A stretch of DNA of 58,589 nt from positions 56,797 through 115,385 of the forward strand of contig CAMYMR010000004.1 of assembly GCA_947259285.1 (NCBI GenBank), given 5' to 3'. Positions within the stretch are counted from its first letter, which is position 1. Every line of letters begins with the position of its first letter. The notes beneath the pieces were generated by a model. The model saw only the letters and a list, made by a program, of their open reading frames with translations. It had not been told where the DNA came from and did not search any database. The position numbers and the translations under genes were made by a program. Positions 15,791 through 24,300 of the stretch are shown here, piece by piece. Source of the stretch: an uncultured Woeseiaceae bacterium (lineage in GTDB: Bacteria; Pseudomonadota; Gammaproteobacteria; Steroidobacterales; Woeseiaceae).

Positions 15791-16708
15791 TCAGTCTGCG
15801 TTTGCCGCAGTTGAGACCAGCTGCTCGGCAAACAGCCATTTGTATTCGAAGCGCACCGTCTCGTATTCGGCTGCAATTTCAGGGGGGAATGGATTAAAAG
15901 GCGATGCGCGCTGAAGGATATCGAGGGCCGCGAGGTCGAGAACGGTCGATCCGCTGCTCTTGCGAATTACTGCCTCGTCAAGGTCACCCGATGCGTCGAT
16001 GCTCACCATCAGCGTCGGGCTGCCCGACAGAGCGCCCACGTCACCGAGCTCGGGAAGGTAGGTTGCGCCGACCGCCTCGATACGCCGTTTCCAGTTGTCG
16101 AGGTATGCGGCGACAACGGATTCGCGGGTATCGGCACTGATGATCAGCTGGCGTGGATCATCATCGTGAATCAGCATCGATGCCTGGTCTTCCTGGGGCA
16201 GTGGCAAAGTGATTTCGCGGCCGGCCTCCATGGCGATCGCTTTGCTGTTGAAGGGCTGCGGATCGGAGCGCGGGTCGATGATCACCCGCTGATTGCTGTC
16301 ATTCTGCGACACAATGACTTCGTCTGCTGTTTGTCTGTGAGCATTCGCATCGATCAGGCCGGTGCCGTCTTCATGGCCGATGTTATCGACTGGCATCGCG
16401 CTTTGCAGCGGAGCCGCCGGCCGCACCTGATCGGTGGTGTTGCCGCCACCTTTCTGGCTCGCCTGGGCGAGATACGAGGCTTCATCCGGTCGATCGATCC
16501 TCTGATCCGGATCCGCAACGATCGTGACTTCGAGCGAGATAGCATCGGCGAACGGATCCGCAAGGGTCGCGTTAAAGGTGACGCCAATGATCAGGATTCC
16601 GTGGACAAGCGCGGCCAGAAAAAGCATGGCGGGCAGCCGGTCGGGTGCGGCTGGCGGCACCAGCAGCAGTTCTTCAAGTGGATCCTGTTTCAGGGCAATG
16701 TTTCGCAT
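15791..16708 (-). CDS. tonB: TonB-like energy transducer
   Basis: 305 aa. One membrane helix near residues 28-47 (AMLFLAALVHGILIIGVTF) is preceded by a short cytoplasmic tail. A long hydrophilic periplasmic stretch follows. The C-terminal TonB domain includes YLDNWKRRIEAVGATYLPEL, LMVSIDASGDLDEAVIRKSS and ASPFNPFPPEI. The linker is D/Q/N-rich rather than the usual Pro/Lys-rich type. The gene occupies the place of Pseudomonas tonB3 beside gshB and the pil-chp genes, which has been linked to twitching motility. Either that role or powering receptors such as BtuB is possible. Confidence 0.88.
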   Translation of the reverse strand: MRNIALKQDPLEELLLVPPAAPDRLPAMLFLAALVHGILIIGVTFNATLADPFADAISLEVTIVADPDQRIDRPDEASYLAQASQKGGGNTTDQVRPAAPLQSAMPVDNIGHEDGTGLIDANAHRQTADEVIVSQNDSNQRVIIDPRSDPQPFNSKAIAMEAGREITLPLPQEDQASMLIHDDDPRQLIISADTRESVVAAYLDNWKRRIEAVGATYLPELGDVGALSGSPTLMVSIDASGDLDEAVIRKSSGSTVLDLAALDILQRASPFNPFPPEIAAEYETVRFEYKWLFAEQLVSTAANAD

Positions 16709-16855
16709 ACGCCGGAGAATGTTCCGCTTTTCCGTTTACATAAACAAGTGAACCGCGGTTGCCAATCAGTGTAAATGCTCATGCCGCCCTAAAATGAGAC
16801 CCGCGTCACCGCTCCAGATATCGTAGACCGCGGTAATTCGTGGGCCAATCCGGCG

Positions 16856-17812
16856 TCAGGCAAGTTTTCTTTCGATGGCGTCAAACATCAGACCGGAGAT
16901 ATTGAGATCGAACTGCCGGTCAAGCTCGCGAATGCCCGTCGGGCTGGTAACATTCACTTCGGTGAGGTAGTCGCCGATGACGTCGATACCCGCGAAAAGA
17001 ACGCCGGCGTCCCGAAGCACGGGACCGACTCGATCGCAAATCGCACGGTCAATGTCTGACAGGGCCTGGCCTATGGCGGTCGCGCCAGCCACGATGTTGC
17101 CACGGTTGTCATCGCCGGACGGAATACGCGCGAGTGCGTGCGGTACCGCCTCTCCGTCGATAAGCAGTATGCGCTTGTCGCCCATCGCAATTTCGGGAAT
17201 GAATACCTGCGCCATCGCGAAGCGCCCACCGTGATCGGTCAGGGTCTCGAAGATGACATTCGCATTGTTGTCGCCCTTCTGCACGACGAAAATCGAGCGT
17301 CCACCCATGCCATCCAGCGGTTTCACGACGACCCTCCCGTGGTCGTTGAGAAAGGACCTCATATCCTCCATCGAGCGAGTGACCAGCGTGATAGGAGTGC
17401 ACTCGGGAAACCAGGCCGTGTAGACCTTTTCATTCATATCTCTGAGCGCCTGTGGTTCGTTGACGATCAGTGCGCCGGCGAGTCTGGCCCGGTCCAGGAT
17501 GTACGTCGTGTAGACGTACTCCATGTCGAAAGGAGGATCTTTACGCATGAGAATAACGTCCAGGTCACCCAGCTCGACCTCCGCCTGCTCGCCCAGCGCA
17601 TACCAGGCATCGGGATCGTCCTGAACCTCGAGGCGCCTCGATCGGCCCATCGCTTTGCCTGCCAGCATGCAAAGATGGCGCTGCTCGAAATAGTGGATTT
17701 CAGCAGAACGTCGCTGTGCTTCCAGCAACATTGCGAACGAGCTGTCTTTCTTCGGCACGATGGATTCGATCGGGTCCATCACGATGCCGACTTTGAGTGC
17801 ATCTGAGGTCAT
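16856..17812 (-). CDS. gshB: Glutathione synthetase
   Basis: ATP-grasp ligase joining glycine to gamma-glutamylcysteine. 318 aa, normal length. Visible are GIVMDPIESIVPKKDSSFAM at the N-terminus, MRKDPPFDMEYVYTTYILD, VVVKPLDGMGGRSIFVV (ATP-binding loop), MAQVFIPEIAMGDKRILLID and TSPTGIRELD near the end. It is transcribed away from pilG, as in Pseudomonas. The class III alcohol dehydrogenase at 40.5 kb and gamma-glutamyltransferase at 39 kb are other glutathione-linked enzymes in the window. Confidence 0.97.
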   Translation of the reverse strand: MTSDALKVGIVMDPIESIVPKKDSSFAMLLEAQRRSAEIHYFEQRHLCMLAGKAMGRSRRLEVQDDPDAWYALGEQAEVELGDLDVILMRKDPPFDMEYVYTTYILDRARLAGALIVNEPQALRDMNEKVYTAWFPECTPITLVTRSMEDMRSFLNDHGRVVVKPLDGMGGRSIFVVQKGDNNANVIFETLTDHGGRFAMAQVFIPEIAMGDKRILLIDGEAVPHALARIPSGDDNRGNIVAGATAIGQALSDIDRAICDRVGPVLRDAGVLFAGIDVIGDYLTEVNVTSPTGIRELDRQFDLNISGLMFDAIERKLA

Positions 17813-17971
17813 CTTCTACTGAACTTCAACGCTTTCGGCGAGACGCGCCCAACTATACAGCGAAAACGGCCGTAAGCGCCCGATTTCGGACGATTTTGCG
17901 TTTCGTGGCGAGCGTCGTAGCAGGACTTATGTCAATATGGTAAAAGTCGGTTTTGATCGTGGGGAAATTCG

Positions 17972-18364
17972 GTGTCAAGTAACGCAACCCGCTCTTTGAG
18001 CGGCTTAAAAATTCTTGTTGTGGACGATAGTAAGACGATCCGCCGAACGGCAGAGACCTTGCTGACGAAAGAGGGTTGCCAGGTGTTCACGGCTATCGAC
18101 GGGTTCGACGCGCTGTCCAAGATCGCGGATCATCAGCCCGACCTCATATTTGTCGATATCATGATGCCGCGGCTCGACGGCTACGAAACCTGCTCTCTGA
18201 TCAAACACAACAAGGTGTTCAAGGAAACACCCGTGATCATGCTGTCGAGCAAGGACGGGCTCTTCGATCGTGCCCGAGGCCGCATCGTCGGCTCCGAGCA
18301 ATATTTGACCAAGCCGTTTACCAAGGACGAACTGCTTGGGGCGATTTCCAACCAGATCAACTAG
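17972..18364 (+). CDS. pilG: Type IV pilus response regulator PilG
   Basis: 130 aa single receiver domain without output domain (CheY-like). The acidic pocket is VVDDSKT, the phosphoacceptor Asp is in LIFVDIMMPRLDG, and the conserved Thr/Ser and Lys are in MLSSKDG and YLTKPFTKDEL. It is phosphorylated by ChpA and favours pilus extension in Pseudomonas. The start is GTG with gggga 6 bases upstream. First gene of the Pil-Chp operon; pilH follows after 12 bases. Confidence 0.95.
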   Translation: MSSNATRSLSGLKILVVDDSKTIRRTAETLLTKEGCQVFTAIDGFDALSKIADHQPDLIFVDIMMPRLDGYETCSLIKHNKVFKETPVIMLSSKDGLFDRARGRIVGSEQYLTKPFTKDELLGAISNQIN

Positions 18365-18376
18365 GAAAGCACGATT

Positions 18377-18742
18377 ATGGCCGTCGTTCTAATTATCGAT
18401 GATTCGCCGACCGAACTGCATTTGTTTCAGAATATGCTTGAAAAAGCCGGCTTTGAGACGCTCGTTGCCGACAGCGGTGAGGAAGGTCTGAAAACCGCCC
18501 GGACAGCCCAGCCGGACTGTATCCTGATGGACGTCGTGATGCCGGGCATGAACGGATTTCAGGCAACCCGCAAATTGACCAGGGACCCGATCACCGCAGA
18601 TATACCCGTCATAATGATCACGAGCAAAGACCAGGAGACCGACAAGATCTGGGGCATGCGACAAGGTGCCGTGGAGTACGTCGTCAAGCCGGTATCGGAC
18701 AAGGATCTCGTCGCCACAATCAGCTCGGTCATGGCAGGCTGA
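18377..18742 (+). CDS. pilH: Type IV pilus response regulator PilH
   Basis: 121 aa CheY-like receiver: LIIDDSPTELHLFQNML, phosphoacceptor Asp in CILMDVVMPGMNG, then MITSKDQETDKIWGMRQGAVEYVVKPV. In Pseudomonas PilH opposes PilG, acting as a phosphate sink or promoting retraction. Its stop codon touches the pilI start (TGA then ATG), so translation is coupled. Confidence 0.95.
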   Translation: MAVVLIIDDSPTELHLFQNMLEKAGFETLVADSGEEGLKTARTAQPDCILMDVVMPGMNGFQATRKLTRDPITADIPVIMITSKDQETDKIWGMRQGAVEYVVKPVSDKDLVATISSVMAG

Positions 18743-19306
18743 ATGAGTAATTCCGCTGATCTCGCGGCGCTGGTAGAGCAACCATTCGCGTTGTTGCAGG
18801 AAATGGAGCATCGCAGTCGCGCGGCCCATTCGGGCCACGGCGTGGGTGCCCTGCCATCCGAATGGGTCGGCGTGGGATTTCGTATTGGCGAGGAGCAGTT
18901 TGTTGCCAGTCGCGAGCAGGTCCGTGAGGTCCTGATGTTGCCCGACGCAATTACGCGCGTGCCGGGTTCGGAGCGCTGGCTCCTCGGTATCGCCAACCTT
19001 CGCGGCCAATTGTTGCCGCTCATTGACTTGAAGCTGTTGTTGGGCAGCGGCAGGACGACGCTGCGCCGCACGACTCGGGTCATTTCAATCAATCACCGTG
19101 AAGTGCCGGCCGGCCTTGTCGTCGACGAGGTGCTCGGCTTTCGTCGCTTTACGGACCATGAGTATTCGACGACGGTGGCGAAGACCATCGTGCGTTGTGA
19201 AAGCTTCCTGGCCGGGACGTACAAGCGGGGCGACGATTCCTGGCCCGTATTCAATTTTTTCGATCTCGTCGAAAGCAAAATGTTTCTGCAGGCGGCTGCG
19301 GAATAA
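18743..19306 (+). CDS. pilI: CheW-like adaptor PilI
   Basis: 187 aa with a CheW domain from about residue 40: WVGVGFRIGEEQFVASREQV, RVPGSERWLLGIANLRGQLL and LIDLKLLLGSGRTT, then VDEVLGFRRFTDHEY. The preceding 40 residues resemble the usual PilI extension (LVEQPFALLQEMEHRSRAA). It links the receptor PilJ to the kinase ChpA at the cell poles. It follows pilH with no gap and precedes pilJ by 14 bases. Confidence 0.94.
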   Translation: MSNSADLAALVEQPFALLQEMEHRSRAAHSGHGVGALPSEWVGVGFRIGEEQFVASREQVREVLMLPDAITRVPGSERWLLGIANLRGQLLPLIDLKLLLGSGRTTLRRTTRVISINHREVPAGLVVDEVLGFRRFTDHEYSTTVAKTIVRCESFLAGTYKRGDDSWPVFNFFDLVESKMFLQAAAE

Positions 19307-19320
19307 AGGTCCGAAAAGCT

Positions 19321-21318
19321 ATGGCCATCAAAACTGAAAACTCGTCGACATTCAAAACGATAGCGGCGCTCATCGCGCTCCTTCTTATCGTGGCGGCTAT
19401 CCTGATCTACCTGCAGCCTGGTGGCGGGAACTCATCTGCGACAGAACTGGCAGCATTGTCTCAGGCGATACCGACTCAGGCGACTCGGGCGCTGGAGGGA
19501 GAGGAAGGCGCATTTGAGCAACTTGACGGCAGCGTGAACAGACTCGGGTCCCTGTCGCGCGACGGGGCACCTGGCCGTTCTTCGGACTGGCGGCAACTCG
19601 AATCCGCTGCCGCAGCGATACTCGGCAAGCGCAATGACATTGAGTCCATAGAGAGCGCAAGAAACGCGGTCGAGACCGATGCAGACGCAATCCTCGAGCA
19701 GTCGAATGAGCTGCTTGACCGTGCGGGCTCTACCGCGATGATCCAGGAATTTCAGCAGCGTGCTGATCGTGTTCGGCGGACAGCCGCAGGGCTGGCTTTT
19801 GGTGACGAGAGCGCCGCACAGGGTATCGTCGAGGATGTTGGATACCTGCGCAGCGTCGCGGATGCCCTGGCCGGTGAGCAGTCCGACCTTGATATCAGGC
19901 CTCTGGACGACGAGGGGCGTGAAATCGCATTGCTGCCGATCATCGGCAGTCTTACACGCCTTGAGGAGACGTCGAATTCGCTGGGAGGTTTACTGGCCCA
20001 GGCCGGCGACCTCGAGGCTGCGCAGGCAGAACTAAACGCGAGCGCGGGCAAGCTGCTCGCGGCGACGTCCGGCTCGTCAGGCGGTGAGGGTTTGCTGCCA
20101 TCGTTCCTCGGTACGCCGTGGATTCCGGTCGGTGCCATACTGCTGGCGCTGTTGTTTGTCGGTGGCCTTCTTGCGCTGCATTCCAAGTCTTCCGTTTTCG
20201 AGAAGGCGGCCAAGGAACAGGCCGACCAGAATGAGCGCAATCAGCAGGCCATCCTGCGGCTGCTCGATGAAATGGGCAGTCTTGCTGATGGCGATCTGAC
20301 CGTTGAGGCGACCGTAACCGAGGATATAACCGGGACCATTGCAGATTCCTTCAACTATGCGATTGAGGAGCTACGCAAGCTGGTTGCGACGGTTAATGAC
20401 ACGGCCCTCATGGTCGACAATGCGACCAAACAAACCGAGAACACAGCGGCGCACCTGGAGCATGCCGCCGAAAATCAGGCGAACGAAATCAATGCGGCAA
20501 CGGAATCGATCGTGTCGATGGCGGCCTCTATCGAGGAGGTGTCCGGCAATGCGGAACGCTCGTCCGACGTCGCTCGTCATTCGGTCGAGGTTGCGCACAA
20601 GGGTGGCGAGGCCGTCCGTCGCACCATTGACGGCATGAACGCGATTCGCGAGACCATTCAGGAAACGTCAAAACGGATCAAGCGACTGGGTGAAAGCTCT
20701 CAGGAAATCGGAAATATCATCGAGCTCATCAACGACATCGCCGAACAGACCAACATTCTCGCACTGAACGCATCGATCCAGGCGTCGATGGCCGGTGAGG
20801 CGGGCCGTGGTTTTGCCGTCGTGGCCGATGAGGTACAGCGGCTGGCGGAACGGTCCACAAACGCGACCAAGCAAATCGAAGTGCTGGTAAGAACGATCCA
20901 GTCGGACACGAACGAAGCAGTGATTTCCATGGAGCGCAGCACTACCGACGTGGTAGGCGGCGCACTGCTGGCCGAGAATGCCGGCGCCGCGCTGGATGAG
21001 ATCGAGCAGGTATCCAACCAGATTGCGAGCCTCGTGCAGAATATTTCAAGCTCGGCCAGGCAACAGGCAGGTTCCGCGGCCGACGTGACGCGGCGGACAA
21101 CGCGATTACGGGAAATCGGCCAGCAGACCGGTCAGGCTACGGCGGCGACGGCCGCATCAATCGCGAAACTTTCCGAACTTGCAACGAAGCTACGAAAAAC
21201 CGTGGAAGGCTTCGCGCTGCCACCGGAGATGATGCAGGCGAGCATACTGGCAAGGACGACGTCGAAAGCAGAATTGCCGCCCGCCGCAGAGCCGAAACCC
21301 CAGGCGAAGACGGGCTAA
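19321..21318 (+). CDS. pilJ: Pilus methyl-accepting chemotaxis receptor PilJ
   Basis: 665 aa. Membrane helix 1 is near residues 12-31 (TIAALIALLLIVAAILIYL). A periplasmic region of about 230 residues carries PilJ-type helical repeats. Helix 2 is near residues 265-287 (WIPVGAILLALLFVGGLLAL). A HAMP-like linker and signalling domain follow, with the conserved tip NDIAEQTNILALNASIQASM and GRGFAVVADEVQRLAERS. It senses pilus state in Pseudomonas. A Pro/Ala-rich tail ends the protein. The pilK methyltransferase that normally follows is absent; chpA comes 41 bases later. Confidence 0.95.
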   Translation: MAIKTENSSTFKTIAALIALLLIVAAILIYLQPGGGNSSATELAALSQAIPTQATRALEGEEGAFEQLDGSVNRLGSLSRDGAPGRSSDWRQLESAAAAILGKRNDIESIESARNAVETDADAILEQSNELLDRAGSTAMIQEFQQRADRVRRTAAGLAFGDESAAQGIVEDVGYLRSVADALAGEQSDLDIRPLDDEGREIALLPIIGSLTRLEETSNSLGGLLAQAGDLEAAQAELNASAGKLLAATSGSSGGEGLLPSFLGTPWIPVGAILLALLFVGGLLALHSKSSVFEKAAKEQADQNERNQQAILRLLDEMGSLADGDLTVEATVTEDITGTIADSFNYAIEELRKLVATVNDTALMVDNATKQTENTAAHLEHAAENQANEINAATESIVSMAASIEEVSGNAERSSDVARHSVEVAHKGGEAVRRTIDGMNAIRETIQETSKRIKRLGESSQEIGNIIELINDIAEQTNILALNASIQASMAGEAGRGFAVVADEVQRLAERSTNATKQIEVLVRTIQSDTNEAVISMERSTTDVVGGALLAENAGAALDEIEQVSNQIASLVQNISSSARQQAGSAADVTRRTTRLREIGQQTGQATAATAASIAKLSELATKLRKTVEGFALPPEMMQASILARTTSKAELPPAAEPKPQAKTG

Positions 21319-21359
21319 GGCACTAGCAGCGGACTCTCGCAGGTAACATGGACGACTAG

Positions 21360-24300
21360 ATGACGGGCAAGACGGGGATTCATGAACAGGTAGTCGGCGA
21401 CGAAAGCGCCCAGGGCGCGGTTCGTGCGCTGGTGATCGTCAGTGCCGAACTCATGGAAACCATTCGCAATGCGCACCTCGCATTGGAAGACTGTGTCGAT
21501 GGGCGCGGCGGAACCGCCGCCCTTGTTCGCACTGGAGAGTTACTGCACCAGGCGCACGGCGCACTGCAGATGTCAGAGACCTATGGTGCAGCCTTACTCG
21601 TCGAGGAAATGGAGCTCGCCTGCAAGTATCTGGCGAATCTTCGCGCCGGAAAGGGTCGTGAGGACGGTCTCGATGCGCTGACACGATCCATGGTACAGCT
21701 GCCCGTCTATATCGAAAAGCTGTTGGGCGGCGGCCGAGATATGGCGCTCGTGCTGTTACCCATTCTCAACGATCTGCGCGCCGCTCGGGGACAGCCGCTG
21801 TTGTCCGAGGGGACGCTGCTGTTGCTGAATCTGTCGCCAAGTCGTGCCGGCAAGAAGTCGGCGGAACGCGCCGGTAGCGGAGAAGATCCGATTGTCGTTG
21901 CGAGGCGGCTGCGGCCGAAGTTTCAGTTGGCACTGTTGGGCTGGATTAAAGGCGGTGACAACAAAACCCACCTTGAAACGCTGGGGAAAGTCGCCGACGC
22001 TCTGGCGAATTCGGCGACGCGCGAAGACATGTACCAGCTTTGGTGGGTGGTTGGCGGCGTCCTCGAATCCCTGCAAAATGGGGGCCTCGAGACATCGATT
22101 TCGATCAAGCGCCTGCTGGGCCAGGCAGACAGGCAGCTCAAGTACGTCATCGATGAAGGGTTGCTCGCTTACGACAGGCACCCGGTCACCGACCTCCTGA
22201 ATAACCTGCTTTACTACGTTGCGCGCTCAACGAATGCGGGGGAGCGGATTAGTGAAATCCGAGCCGCATTCAACCTGTCCGAGCTGATGCCAGGCGACCA
22301 GCAGGTCGAAAGTGCGCGCGACGCGCTGTCGGCACCCAGCGCCAAGCTCATGGCGACGGTGGGCTCCGCAATCAAGGAAGACTTGAGTCGCGTGAAAGAC
22401 GTGCTCGATATCTTCGTGCGAACCGGTATGAACAAATCGTCGGAGCTCGTGCCGCAACTCGAGCTTCTGAAAAAGATCAGCGACACGCTGGGAGTGCTGG
22501 GGCTCGGAGAACTTCGTGGTGATATCGACGGGGAGATCGATCGCCTTAAATCGGTCGTCGAACGCGGCGGCGTAGCGAACGATCATATCATTCTCGATAT
22601 CGCATCCACGTTGCTGCGAGTAGAGGATCGTCTCGACCAGCAGCTTCTACGTCTGACGATGCCGCAGGAAGCCGATGCCGGCAAATCCGCTGCCGAGTCG
22701 TCCGAAGACGATGAGGCATTCCAGCAGGTTGCCGAGTCCGTAATGCGGGAGTGCATCATCAATCTTGCCCGCATCAAGGAGACGATCAGCCAGAGCTTTA
22801 GTGAGCAAGCGCCATCGCAGGGTCTCGACAGCGTGCCGGCTCTCATCAAAGGGATAAAAGCCGGCCTCTTGATGCTTGGCAAACCCCGCGCCATGGAGGT
22901 CGTTGAGCGTATAGGCAGCCTGGTCACCGCGATGCTAAACAGCGGCGGCCCCAAACAGCTGTCGCAGAGAGAAACGGACCGGTTGGCAGATGCGATCGTA
23001 AGCATCGAGTACTACATGGAGACTGTAAAGGCGGGCCGAAGCGAACCCTGGTACATGCTGGATAACGCGGAAGCTTGTCTCGCCGTATTGCGCGACGTCG
23101 AGCAGCGCATGCTGAAGGCTGTACCCGAAGAGGGTGTACCGCTGGAGCAGGCGACGAAGCTGTCTGTTGCAGAAATTCAGGCAGCCGCCGAAGCGAAGGT
23201 CGCGCCACCGGAGGTGCCAAGCCCGCAGGCCACCGAGGTTATTCCATTGCCGGTAGTTGCGCCCAGTGCCGAGCAGCTGGATCCTGAACTCCTCGAGCTC
23301 TTCATCGAAGAAGCAAAAGAAGAGGTTGCGTCGGTCAAGCGCAATCTGCCTACGTGGGCCAGCGCGCCGGATGACATGGAGACCCTTATTACGGTGCGGC
23401 GCTCTTTCCATACCTTGAAAGGCAGTGGCCGAATGGTCGGCGCCGAGCGTATCGGCGAATATTGCTGGGCCGTTGAAAACCTTTTGAACCGGCTTATCAA
23501 TCGTACGCTTATACGAACACCGCCGATGGTGGACTTCATTAATCAGGCGGCGGCGGCGGTTCCCGAGCTGATCGAGCAGCTTGAAGTAGGAACCGATCCG
23601 GAAGCCGATATCAGCCTGTTGATCGCGCGAGCTAACGCGTTCGCGGACGGTGATCCGAACGCTGCCGTGCTAACCCTGAAGCGGCCCGAGAAAGAGGAAC
23701 CCGCCAGCGACGAAGCCGCGCTCGAAATGGATCCGGTCCTCTACGATATTTTCGCCAAAGAGACCGCGGGGCATCTCAAGGTTCTGACAGACTACCTTGC
23801 GGCTTGCGAGGGATTCGATCCGCCGTTTGAAGTAACCGACAAGTTATACCGCGCATGCCATACGCTGCACGGCAGCGCGAATATGGCCAATGTACAGCGC
23901 GGAGTGGCGGTCGCATCGACATTGAACCGGTTTGTGCGACGCGTTTACGAGCACAAGGTCGGGTTCCAGGCGGCGGGCCTCGCCGCGCTCAAGGCCGCGG
24001 CGACAGCAATCGCGACAATTGTCAAAGACATTAATCATCCGGAGCGCGATCGCGCCGATTACTCGGCGTTGATTGATCACATTTCAACGCTTGCGGACGA
24101 AGTGCAGCCGACCGAGACGATTGTCGAACAGCCGGCAGAGGTAGCGGCGCCGCCCGTCGAGCCGAAACCGGTCGTTGAAGTGGTCAGCGACGAACCCGAA
24201 TACGATGCGGAAATCGCCGCGATATTCACGGAGGAATCCGCGGAGCTTCTGGAATCGGCGGACAAGGCCCTGATCGATTGGGTTCGCGAGCGATCCGCGC

